Assembly (NCBI GenBank): GCA_963832355.1
Contig: CAWHTX010000014.1
Location: forward strand, 186,001-250,000
Direction of reading: 5' to 3'
DNA length: 64,000 nt
Source: DATFVA01 sp963832355
GTDB taxonomy: Bacteria; Bacteroidota; Ignavibacteria; Ignavibacteriales; Ignavibacteriaceae
Shown piece after piece: positions 56,192 to 64,000 of the stretch. Under the pieces are notes generated by a model. It was not told the origin of the DNA. It was given only the letters and a program-made list of their open reading frames with translations, and searched no databases. The first letter of the stretch is position 1, and each line of letters starts with the position of its first letter. Made by a program: the position numbers and the translations under genes.

Positions 56192-57328
56192 ATGAAAAAA
56201 AGAATTCGGATCGGAATACTCGGAGGAGGTCAGCTTGCAAGAATGTCGGCATACCAGGCATATAAACTGGGATTTGAGATTGCTATCCTTGAAAAAATTC
56301 CGCAGTCTCCGGCAGGTCAGCTTACAAAATATGACTTTGTCGGCTGGGTCGATGACAAAATACTTCTGAAGAAATTTGCGAAAGAATGTGATATAGTGAC
56401 TCTCGAAAATGAGTTTATTGATTATAAAGATCTTGAATACATAGAGAAGTTTGGGAAGAAAGTCCTGCCCTCTTCAAAGACAATTTCACTGATTCAGGAC
56501 AAATATATTCAGAAAAAAACTTTCAGGAAGAATGGAATTCCGGTACCCGAATTCGTTGAGGTAAAAGATACGAGCACTTTCAAAACAATTTCAGAAAAAC
56601 TGGAAAACAGGTTTATCCTCAAATCGAGGAAAATGGGCTATGACGGCTACGGTAATGCTTTAGTAAAAGATGAAAAAAGTTATACTGATGGGATTGCCGG
56701 ACTATCCGATCGTCATCCTCAGCTTATGGCGGAAGAGTTTATTGACTTCAGGAAAGAGCTGGCGGTAATGATTGCCCGTACCAGGAAGGAAATAAAGGCT
56801 TACCCTGTTGTAGAAACAATTCAGAGAGATCATATTTGTCACACTGTAATCGCCCCGGCTGGTATAAGCAGCAGGCTGAAGAAAACCGCGGAAGAAATTG
56901 CCGTCAATGCTGTAGAGGCCGTAAAAGGTTATGGAATATTCGGGATAGAGTTGTTTATAACCGGGGATAATAAGATCCTAGTTAACGAAATGGCGCCGAG
57001 GCCGCATAACTCAGGTCACTATACAATTGAAGCCTGTATTACCTCGCAATTTGAAAATCATGTAAGGGCTGTATTGAATCTGCCTCTGGGTTCGACTGAA
57101 ATGGTAAAGCCGGCTGCGGTAATGATAAACCTGCTCGGTAAAAAGAAAGGACCTGGTATTGTTGATAATTATAGGGAAGCATTGCGGGATGGAGATATGC
57201 ATCTACACATCTATGGGAAGGAAGAGTCGAGATTAGGAAGAAAGATGGGACATATTACGATGCTGGGCAGTAATACCGGAACAATTTTAAACAGACTGAA
57301 AAAACTTGAACCAAAAATAATTATTTAG
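56192..57328 (+). CDS. purK: 5-(carboxyamino)imidazole ribonucleotide synthase
   Basis: A 378-aa ATP-grasp enzyme of purine synthesis making N5-CAIR from AIR, bicarbonate and ATP. It starts IGILGGGQLARMSAYQAYK, has the ATP-grasp SRKMGYDGYGNA loop, and VNEMAPRPHNSGHYTIEAC at the metal site. It precedes purE by 7 bp, the classical pairing. It lies 39 bp after comEC. Confidence 0.95.
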   Translation: MKKRIRIGILGGGQLARMSAYQAYKLGFEIAILEKIPQSPAGQLTKYDFVGWVDDKILLKKFAKECDIVTLENEFIDYKDLEYIEKFGKKVLPSSKTISLIQDKYIQKKTFRKNGIPVPEFVEVKDTSTFKTISEKLENRFILKSRKMGYDGYGNALVKDEKSYTDGIAGLSDRHPQLMAEEFIDFRKELAVMIARTRKEIKAYPVVETIQRDHICHTVIAPAGISSRLKKTAEEIAVNAVEAVKGYGIFGIELFITGDNKILVNEMAPRPHNSGHYTIEACITSQFENHVRAVLNLPLGSTEMVKPAAVMINLLGKKKGPGIVDNYREALRDGDMHLHIYGKEESRLGRKMGHITMLGSNTGTILNRLKKLEPKIII

Positions 57329-57335
57329 GTGAAAA

Positions 57336-57827
57336 ATGAAAGAAAAGCCTGTAGTCGGGATAATCATGGGAAGCGATTCGGATCTGCCGGTAATGAACGA
57401 GGCTGCCGTCGTCTTAAAGGAATTTGGAATTCCTTATGAAATAAAAATTGTGTCTGCCCACCGTACCCCTAAGTTTATGGCAGAATATGGAACAACTGCC
57501 CATGAAAAAGGAATTAAAGTTATAATAGCCGGAGCGGGCGGCGCTGCACATCTTCCCGGCATGACAGCTGCTCATTCTCCTCTGCCTGTTATAGGTGTAC
57601 CGGTCAAAGCTAAATCGTTAGACGGACTTGACTCACTGCTATCAATCGTGCAGATGCCCGGAGGTGTACCAGTTGCCACGGTAGGCATTAATCAGGCCAG
57701 GAATGCGGGATTGCTGGCAGCTCAGATTTTAGCTGTCAGCGATCAGGCAATACTATCCCGGGTAGTGGAATACAAGAAGAATCTTGAAAGAACCTCGCTT
57801 CAAAAGAATGAAAAATTAAAGAGGTAG
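57336..57827 (+). CDS. purE: N5-carboxyaminoimidazole ribonucleotide mutase
   Basis: A 163-aa class I PurE converting N5-CAIR to CAIR. Motifs are GIIMGSDSDLPVMNEA, VSAHRTPKFM (active histidine) and GAGGAAHLPGMTAAHSPLPV. Its class I type agrees with the adjacent purK. It ends the purine pair; no terminator with a T tract was found after it. Confidence 0.95.
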   Translation: MKEKPVVGIIMGSDSDLPVMNEAAVVLKEFGIPYEIKIVSAHRTPKFMAEYGTTAHEKGIKVIIAGAGGAAHLPGMTAAHSPLPVIGVPVKAKSLDGLDSLLSIVQMPGGVPVATVGINQARNAGLLAAQILAVSDQAILSRVVEYKKNLERTSLQKNEKLKR

Positions 57828-58236
57828 GAGCCTTATTGGCAATGAACTCCGGAAAATATATTTAGAAATGCCCGCTGATTCATTCGATTTTTAAATAGAA
57901 ATGATTGCGTTTATTTATAAGATTTTGTAGTTTAATTGCAAGTGAAAATTACCTCGTACTTTTTTCTTTCCCTCGGGGAGGTATATTTCAAAAAATGTGT
58001 CAGTCGTTTGTGAGTTAATTTTTCAAAGGTTCACTTTTAGTCAGGTTTGGTTAAACCGGCTTTCTTGTCATTCACCGGTTTGACAGATCGGAAATATCAC
58101 ACGTTAATAATCAAATTATCTTAATAACATAATATATAACTAATAGGAGGTACTCTATTCTCTAAAATCTTGTCCCTTTTCTTTTTTTGTCCTATTTAAA
58201 AGTACAATCATTCAATCTTATTAGGAGGAGTTAGTA
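57828..58236. other. 409-bp leader/intergenic region before secreted-protein gene
   Basis: No gene is seen. It holds TTTTGTAGTTT (57923-57933), also found before the secreted gene at the right edge, an inverted repeat AAACCGG (58053-58059)/CCGGTTT (58075-58081), an orphan GGAGG near 58146, and the true ribosome site AGGAGGAG just before ATG 58237. The promoter is probably in the first half, giving a long 5' UTR. Confidence 0.5.
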
Positions 58237-60859
58237 ATGAGAAAACTTTTTCATTTGTTACTAGGTCTACTTTTCCTTTCCTGGAGTCTTACCGCAATGG
58301 TATGGGCTCAACAAGCCTCAACCGGTCACGTTCAAAAAACAGTGTTTATGAATCCTGATCAGGAATGTACAGGGACGGGTGAGTTAATTTATGATGACGG
58401 CACATTTGAAAACGGCTACGGCTGGAATGGTGCTGTTGTTACACAGGGTATTATCACCATGATGTTTACACCTGATGAATATCCCTGGCAGTTTAATACA
58501 ATGTGCATTGCTCTCACGCAAAATCAAACCAGCAGTTTGGATTTTGATGTCGTCATGTATGCTGATGACGGCGCTGGAGGAGCCCCCGGAACCGTACTGG
58601 GTGAAGTAACGGGCTTAAGTGCCACAGGTATTCCTGTATGGCCAACTTTGGCATGGTTTGAGTTTGATGTTTCCTCCCTGGCACCATTAGCAGATGGTAA
58701 CTGTTATATCGGTATCAGGTGGAACAGTGTACCTTCTTTCCCCGGCACATATATTGGCGCGGATGAATCACCTACAACACACCTGCAGATAGGATATAAT
58801 TGGAATGACAATGCCGGAACATGGTCCACAAATGCGGCCCTGTGGCCAAATAACAGAGCTATGGGAATCAGAACTCTTGGTGAACCGGCTGTTCCATGTC
58901 CGGTTGATCCTGCAACTGACCCGGCTCCTGCAGATATGGCTACTGACGTAAGTGTTAACGTCGGAAGTCTTTCCTGGACTAACGGTGCCGGTACAACCGC
59001 TAACGAAGTGTGGTTCGGCGAAGTTGGAAATATGTCGATGGTTTATGACGGTACCCCGATCACAACCTGGAGTCTTGGCACGCTTGATTATAATACAGAT
59101 TATCAGTGGCGCATAAGATGCAAGAATGACAGCTGTGGTAAGAACAGTACCTGGACATTCACAACCGAGCAGGATCCTAACCTGGCCACTCTCTTCTTTG
59201 ACGATTTTGAAAGTGGTACCGGGCTTTGGACAATAACAAATGATGGCGGAACCTGCGATATGGCGAGATCTTTCACACCTCCTTATCCAAACACCTATCA
59301 GTTACCCGCGGTGCTGGATGCGGCGGAGTATTTAGCGGCTGATGTTGACGAGTGCGGCAGTGGTGGTACTTTGAATGTCAACTGCAAGAGTTACTGATCC
59401 TATCGATGCAACAGGTGCAACCAATGTAACCTTGTATTTCGATAATGATTTCAATGCTATGGAGCATCGGATGAAGGTTATGTTGAAGTCAGCACAGACG
59501 GAGGTACAAACTGGACAACAGTTTGGTCGACATATCGGCGTTGATATAACTAATACAACAGAAGTAGTTGATTTGAGTGCATATGATGGAATGAGCTTCA
59601 TGCTGCAATTCAGATCAGTACAGCCCGGATGGGACTGGTGGTGGACTATTGATAACGTACTGGTTCAGGGCTCAAGCGGCGGTTCAACTGCCTTCATGGA
59701 AGACTTTGAGAGCTTTACTGCCGGACAGCAGGTTGCATGCCAGGATCCGACAAACTGGACAACCTGGAGCGAGGATCCATGTAACACTACAGAAGATCCT
59801 ATGATTACAGATGCAGTAGCCTGGAGCGGTAATAACTCTGCAGTTATTGTTGCAGATAATGATCTTGTTAAACCTCTCGGTGGACAGACATCAGGCGTCT
59901 GGTATATGAGTATGATGGTTTATATTCCTACAGGCGCAGCAGGTTACTTCAATGCTCTTGCTGAATTTTTCGGTTCTCCTCAGGTCTGGGGAATGGAATG
60001 CTATTTCGATGCCGGCGGAGCTGGAAGAATTCTCAATGGTTCCACGGTTAACTTTACCTGGGCACCGGATACCTGGCAGCAGATAGTGTTGATGGTAGAT
60101 CTTGATTCCGACATGGCTGAAATGTGGTTCGGAACAGCAGATCCTCTGCCATCTATAGCTTCATGGCAGTGGTCACAAGGCGGAACAGTACCATTGAAAC
60201 TGGATGCAAACGATTTCTTCGGTGCAACTGCCAGTGACGAAATGTACTTCGATAACTTCTACTTCGGACAAACAATGCCTCCGATCGTACCTGTTGAATT
60301 TACTACATTCACAGCTAATGCTGATAATGGTAATGTAGTTCTGAACTGGTCAACTTCTACTGAAACAAATAACAGAGGATTCGAAGTTCAGAGAAGCAAT
60401 GGTGAGCAATTCTCTACAATCGGATTTGTTAACGGAAACGGAACTTCAACACAGTCACATGAATATTCATTTGTTGATAACTCAGTTGCAACAGGTCAGT
60501 ATTCCTACAGACTGAAACAAGTCGACTTCGATGGATCCTTGGCATACTCAAAGGTTGTTGAAGTAAGTGTTACTGCACCAAAGGTATATTCACTGGAGCA
60601 GAACTATCCGAACCCGTTCAACCCGACAACCCAGATTAACTTCAGCCTTGCTGCAGATTCAAAGGTAACACTGAAGATATTTGATATCCTCGGTCAGGAA
60701 GTGGCAACCTTGCTAAACGGAAATATGCTGGCAGGACCACATTTTGTTAACTTTAATGCTTCAAATCTGACAAGTGGTGTTTATCTATATAGAATAGATG
60801 CTACCGGAGCAGATGGAAGTAACTTTACAGCAGTTAAGAAAATGCTCTTAACCAAGTAA
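58237..60859 (+). pseudogene. Large secreted protein with type IX sorting domain, several frame shifts
   Basis: A signal peptide (about 1-25, AMVWAQ) is followed by a beta-rich 'choice-of-anchor'-like region, a fibronectin-like stretch and a second anchor-like region (DWWWTIDNVLVQG). Then a Fn3-like module (VEFTTFTANADNGNVVLNWS) leads to a C-terminal Por sorting domain (NYPNPFNPTTQINFSL...). The frame breaks near 59370-59385. The second frame is itself interrupted: 59458-59530 codes in the first frame (GASDEGYVEVSTDGGTNWTT), then returns. At least three indels are needed. T9SS tails direct export and surface attachment. It is followed by its own terminator. Confidence 0.82.
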
Positions 60860-60911
60860 TTCCTTACCTGATTCTTTATAGCCCGGTTACTTCTGTGACC
60901 GGGCTTTTTTA
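60290..60911 (+). repeat. Duplicated C-terminal module plus 3' UTR, copy 1
   Basis: This stretch encodes the Fn3-like and Por-sorting modules of the first secreted protein and extends into its 3' UTR and terminator. It is repeated with high similarity at 62219-62839. The stretches encoding KQVDFDGS and NYPNPFNPTTQINFSL, and the terminator, are nearly identical at DNA level, far more than the unrelated upstream halves. Confidence 0.75.
60880..60911 (+). terminator. Rho-independent terminator after first T9SS protein
   Basis: Stem AGCCCGGTTAC/GTGACCGGGCT (one T-G pair) with loop TTCT, then TTTTTT. It has the same sequence as the terminator at 62808-62839. Confidence 0.9.
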
Positions 60912-61014
60912 TACTACAACATTAGATAGATAAAATAACAACGCTGGCAAATCTTTTTGAGGGGTGTTACGGGTATAAATCTTTTTTCGTAACTACCATA
61001 AAAAAGGAGAATAG

Positions 61015-62787
61015 ATGAGAAGACTTAATCTACTACTAGCAGTTATCATCCTGTTCATTACCGGCCCAATTTTCTCACAGGAAAAACCAGTTATCAGTTT
61101 CAATGATCTCACTTTCTCTGCAGAAAGCAATTTCAATAATATCTCTGAAGCCAGGGAACTTGCCGCCAATCAGGATCTGCCCTATGCCCTATATCTGCCG
61201 CAGGGAATTTTTATCGAGGCTAAAGGTGTGGAAAATAATCGCGTCGTTTATAGTGTTATTAAAGACGTGAGGAACATTTATAACGGCGGACAAACAGCTT
61301 TCTGGGATGAGATTGCTGCCGAATATGACCTTTCGACTGCAAGGATTCACTGGAAGAATAAACCAACACAAAATCCGGGACTTGGATATAATATTTCCAG
61401 AGCTAACGAAACTCTTGCTGCTAATTTTTTAATGGTTATGGAGTCATCTAATGATGCTTTAATGACATTTAATGCTGACGACGGTTCTCTTATTAATGCT
61501 GCCTATTTCCCGGGAGGGGATCCTAATCTTTCTACTCCGATCGAAGCTATCCTTACCCCCAATGCCACAGTAATTATTTCAGATCAGATTACAGATCAGA
61601 TAGTGGAATATGATACCGTTGGCACTTACATAAGGATATTATTCGGAAATGATGTTAGTATACTTGATAACTGCAGGGGAATAGGACTTACTCCCGGTAA
61701 TACCTCCGTTGTAGGTACGATCGGCGGCGGTACAAACGATGATGCAGTTCCGGAATTTGATCTTGCTACAGGTAATTATCTTGGAAATTTTATAGCCCCT
61801 AATGCTGCTCTTATGGATTCCCCGTTCGATATCATTTTCAGAACGTCAGACTGCCTGGTTTCTGCAATCACTTCTGATAATATAGTGCGGTACGATTTGA
61901 GCGGAACATATATAGGTGACTTTGTAACAGGAATTAATTTCCCGGAACAAATATGTGAAGCCTCAAACGGCAACATTCTCGCTGCCGGTTTCAGTTCTCC
62001 TTCCGGATTATATATTTATGATTCTAATGGCAGCCAGGTTAATTTTTTCGGCACTGTTACCGGATTAAGAGGAGTTTATCAGCTTGGTAACGGAAATTAT
62101 CTTGTAACAAACGGCTCGGGTGTATTCATTCTTGATCAGAATACCGGTGCCGTTCTATCTCAGCCTGTATCAGGAGTTTCCGGCCGGTTTATTACTGAAT
62201 ATGATAGGAGTATAATTCCTGTTGAATTAACATCTTTCACAGCAAATATATCCGGAGGAATTGTAGTTCTCAACTGGACAACAGCAACCGAAACTAATAA
62301 TCAGGGATTTGAGGTTCAGAGAAGTAATGGCGGAGAATATCAGACATTAGGTTTCGTACAGGGTAATGGTACATCCACACAGCCGCATTCATATACATTC
62401 TCAGATCAGAATACAGCAAATGGAACTTACAGCTATAGACTAAAACAAGTCGACTTCGATGGATCCTTTGCATACTCAAAGGTCGTTGATGTTAGTGTTT
62501 CTGCCCCAATGGTATATTCACTGGCACAGAACTATCCGAACCCGTTTAATCCGACTACACAGATTAACTTTAGTCTTGCTGTCGATTCTAAAGTAACATT
62601 GAAAGTATTTGATATTCTGGGACAGGAGGTAGCAACACTGCTTAATAATACCTTTACTGCAGGTGCACATAACGTTACATTCGATGCTTCTAAACTTAAC
62701 AGCGGCGTATATCTTTATAAGATAGAAGCTAATGGTGTTGACGGAAGCAGCTTTACTTCAGTTAAGAAAATGATCTTAATCAGGTAA
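61015..62787 (+). CDS. Secreted beta-propeller-like protein with type IX sorting domain
   Basis: A 590-aa protein: signal peptide (about 1-21, PIFSQ), an N-terminal unknown region, then NHL/PQQ-like repeats (about 150-395; FNADDGSLINAAYFPGGDPN, VRYDLSGTYIGDFVTGINF, GSGVFILDQNTGAVLSQ). A Fn3-like module (VELTSFTANISGGIVVLNWT) and the Por tail (NYPNPFNPTTQINFSL, VFDILGQEVATLL, SGVYLYKIEA, VKKMILI) follow. The tail predicts T9SS export and outer-membrane attachment. AAGGAG precedes the ATG. The frame is intact, unlike its upstream neighbour. Ligand or function unknown. Confidence 0.88.
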   Translation: MRRLNLLLAVIILFITGPIFSQEKPVISFNDLTFSAESNFNNISEARELAANQDLPYALYLPQGIFIEAKGVENNRVVYSVIKDVRNIYNGGQTAFWDEIAAEYDLSTARIHWKNKPTQNPGLGYNISRANETLAANFLMVMESSNDALMTFNADDGSLINAAYFPGGDPNLSTPIEAILTPNATVIISDQITDQIVEYDTVGTYIRILFGNDVSILDNCRGIGLTPGNTSVVGTIGGGTNDDAVPEFDLATGNYLGNFIAPNAALMDSPFDIIFRTSDCLVSAITSDNIVRYDLSGTYIGDFVTGINFPEQICEASNGNILAAGFSSPSGLYIYDSNGSQVNFFGTVTGLRGVYQLGNGNYLVTNGSGVFILDQNTGAVLSQPVSGVSGRFITEYDRSIIPVELTSFTANISGGIVVLNWTTATETNNQGFEVQRSNGGEYQTLGFVQGNGTSTQPHSYTFSDQNTANGTYSYRLKQVDFDGSFAYSKVVDVSVSAPMVYSLAQNYPNPFNPTTQINFSLAVDSKVTLKVFDILGQEVATLLNNTFTAGAHNVTFDASKLNSGVYLYKIEANGVDGSSFTSVKKMILIR

Positions 62788-62839
62788 TTCCTTACCTGAT
62801 TCTTTACAGCCCGGTTACTTCTGTGACCGGGCTTTTTTT
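62219..62839 (+). repeat. Duplicated C-terminal module plus 3' UTR, copy 2
   Basis: Second copy of the module at 60290-60911, covering the Fn3-like and Por-sorting coding region, about 50 bp of 3' UTR and the terminator. Confidence 0.75.
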
Positions 62840-63129
62840 AATACTGCAATATCAAACCCCGACAAAAAAATAAAGAAGTTAATTCCTATCCTTGTAATTA
62901 ATTTTCAAGTTTTGTAGTTTTAGCACAATTCATAATAACCCATAATCCCGATGAATTTACGTGAGCTTCTCAGGAGTCAATTCCATAATTCTTTTTTGAA
63001 CTAAATAGAGAAGTATGCCATAACGGACATATGGTTCACCTTAATTCTGTTATTTAAGGAGGTGATTTACGGAATCGAAAAATGGTTTATCTAACTAATG
63101 TTCATTTTTCAATTTTTGGAGGTTCGTTT
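62788..63129. other. 342-bp intergenic region: terminator, shared motif and leader
   Basis: It contains the terminator 62808-62839, then TTTTGTAGTTT (62910-62920) as in the leader before 58237, and an exact anti-Shine-Dalgarno match AAGGAGGTGA at 63056-63065 that has no suitably spaced ATG. The ribosome site used is GGAGG at 63118-63122. No gene seen. Confidence 0.5.
62808..62839 (+). terminator. Rho-independent terminator after second T9SS protein
   Basis: Stem AGCCCGGTTAC/GTGACCGGGCT, loop TTCT, then a T run; sequence identical to 60880-60911. Confidence 0.9.
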
Positions 63130-64000
63130 ATGTACAAAATTACACTTCTATGTTTGCTGATGGGATTCTTCCTTTCTGCAACTGCCCAAAACAAACAGGA
63201 GGTTGATCCGACAGGTTTAGCTCCCTCTGTTTCCCACAAAACTACAAGTGTTCAACCAGCGTCAATAGGTGAAACTGTTTCTGTTTATCCGCAAAGCGTA
63301 GATTACTGGACAGGCACGACGGATGGTACGACTAAGACTGATGTAAGTGAAGTTCGTACGGTTGACCCTGAATTAGGCTGGATGGTTTTTGATATTAGCA
63401 GTATACCATCAGATGCAATGATTACAGGTATTGTATTACATGGTTATGTTAATGACAGCAGCTGGCCATATTGGAGTGCTACCCCGATGGGAACAGTAGA
63501 TCCGGTGAATGATGATGCTGCAACAATCGCAACACAAGTCAGTAATAATGCTGATGAGGGGATTGCGTATATCTACTCGAATGAATCAGGTGATGTTCCG
63601 GTTGGTTATCATGCATATACCATGGAAAGTTTTGCCTCAGATAGTCTCCAGGCTGCACTTGCACAGGGTTGGTTTGCAGTCGGCTTTTATGATCGTGATG
63701 GCTCTGCATCCTATTATATCAACTTTGACGGATGGAATCAGACAAACCCACCATATCTGGAAGTATCATATGTAGTTCCATTAACACACGATGTTGGAAC
63801 CGTATCCGTTGATATGCCCGTTTTAGTCGGATCCGGTAATGTTACCCCCACAGCAACTGTATTTAATTACAGTGATGTCAGTGAAACTTTCGACGTTACT
63901 ATGACAATGGGAAGTTATTCATCAACAAAAACTGTCACAGACCTAGCTTCATTGACCTCAATGCAGGTAACTTTTGATGATTGGACTGCAACTCCTGGAA
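63130..64000 (+). CDS. Secreted protein with CARDB-like domain (3' truncated by window)
   Basis: An open frame from ATG 63130 (GGAGG at 63118-63122) runs off the window after 290 codons with no stop. The signal peptide MYKITLLCLLMGFFLSATAQ is clear. Residues about 40-215 form a beta-rich region (ELGWMVFDISSIPSDAMITG, GWFAVGFYDRDGSASYYINF), like modules that describe paired anchor strands. From about 217 (THDVGTVSVDMPVLVGSGNV) it reads like a CARDB adhesion-type Ig fold. A Por sorting tail is likely beyond the edge, given its neighbours. Function unknown. An upstream in-frame ATG at 63082 would spoil the signal peptide. Confidence 0.85.
   Translation, partial: MYKITLLCLLMGFFLSATAQNKQEVDPTGLAPSVSHKTTSVQPASIGETVSVYPQSVDYWTGTTDGTTKTDVSEVRTVDPELGWMVFDISSIPSDAMITGIVLHGYVNDSSWPYWSATPMGTVDPVNDDAATIATQVSNNADEGIAYIYSNESGDVPVGYHAYTMESFASDSLQAALAQGWFAVGFYDRDGSASYYINFDGWNQTNPPYLEVSYVVPLTHDVGTVSVDMPVLVGSGNVTPTATVFNYSDVSETFDVTMTMGSYSSTKTVTDLASLTSMQVTFDDWTATPG

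Noticed and set aside
58053..58081. Inverted repeat AAACCGG/CCGGTTT in the leader before 58237
   Set aside because: 7-bp stem with a 15-nt loop and no T tract; may be a weak hairpin, not enough for a regulatory call.
63056..63065. Perfect Shine-Dalgarno AAGGAGGTGA
   Set aside because: The next ATG (63082) is too far away and would add residues before the signal peptide; the GGAGG at 63118 serves ATG 63130. A 10-codon GTG frame at 63062 is not convincing.
63509..63775. An 88-aa plus-strand frame
   Set aside because: Methionine-rich out-of-frame reading of the secreted protein that starts at 63130.
1..64000. tRNA, rRNA, tmRNA, CRISPR array, transposase, integrase or phage genes
   Set aside because: Scanned for T-loop-like GGTTCRANYCC, spaced direct repeats and recognisable protein motifs; nothing met the standard. 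tmRNA was looked for near smpB without success.

Overview
The window looks like chromosomal DNA from the Ignavibacteria/Chlorobi branch of the Bacteroidota (FCB) group. The main clue is that two secreted proteins end in a type IX secretion (Por) sorting domain with the NYPNPFNPTT signature common in Ignavibacteria. Also consistent are a CarboxypepD-plug TonB receptor, a type 2 isopentenyl-diphosphate isomerase, a pyruvoyl arginine decarboxylase, a bifunctional phosphoglucose/phosphomannose isomerase and moderate-to-low GC. The taxonomic call is an inference. No rRNA, tRNA, CRISPR array, insertion sequence, phage gene or origin was recognised.

Layout. 1-4.6 kb: two MacB-like ABC permeases facing each other around a lipid kinase and a frameshifted metallophosphoesterase. 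4.8-8.2 kb: a large frameshifted outer-membrane protein. 8.2-15.4 kb: Nudix hydrolase, PfkB kinase-mtnA-recO, an HtrA protease with a terminator, aroC, a metallo-hydrolase and a small secreted protein. 15.5-21.1 kb: an accessory stretch with a pentapeptide protein, a DinB-like protein, a decayed methyltransferase-HEAT gene, a secreted protein with a broken signal peptide and a degenerate two-gene ABC transporter. 21.1-25.4 kb: acyl-CoA carboxylase carboxyltransferase and a six-LysM lytic transglycosylase. 25.4-30.2 kb: TPP riboswitch, TonB receptor, thiamine pyrophosphokinase and sodium/solute symporter, forming a thiamine-salvage operon. 30.2-33.5 kb (minus strand): smpB, tyrS, pdaD, terC. 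33.7-38.3 kb: a maltose-type ABC system with binding protein and permease fused, plus an MFS sugar carrier. 38.6-41.5 kb: a dihaem cytochrome and pabA-pabB-pabC. 41.6-46.8 kb: fni, a polyprenyl synthase, HPr, Enzyme I and pgi/pmi. 46.8-51.5 kb: a peptidase/propeller/Omp85 chimera, a BamB-like lipoprotein and a PEGA protein in overlapping frames. 51.5-57.8 kb: prmC, dtd, an alkaline-phosphatase-superfamily enzyme, comEC in three pieces, purK and purE. 58.2-64 kb: three large secreted proteins, the last running off the window.

Two themes stand out. Housekeeping genes are intact, but seven non-housekeeping loci carry reading-frame breaks, some with several, which suggests gene decay or indel-prone assembly. 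Three loci deserve attention as possibly under-described systems: the Omp85 chimera operon, the ABC transporter whose ATPase motifs are nearly all altered, and the riboswitch-controlled thiamine operon with an SSS-family transporter and an unusually legible terminator switch.
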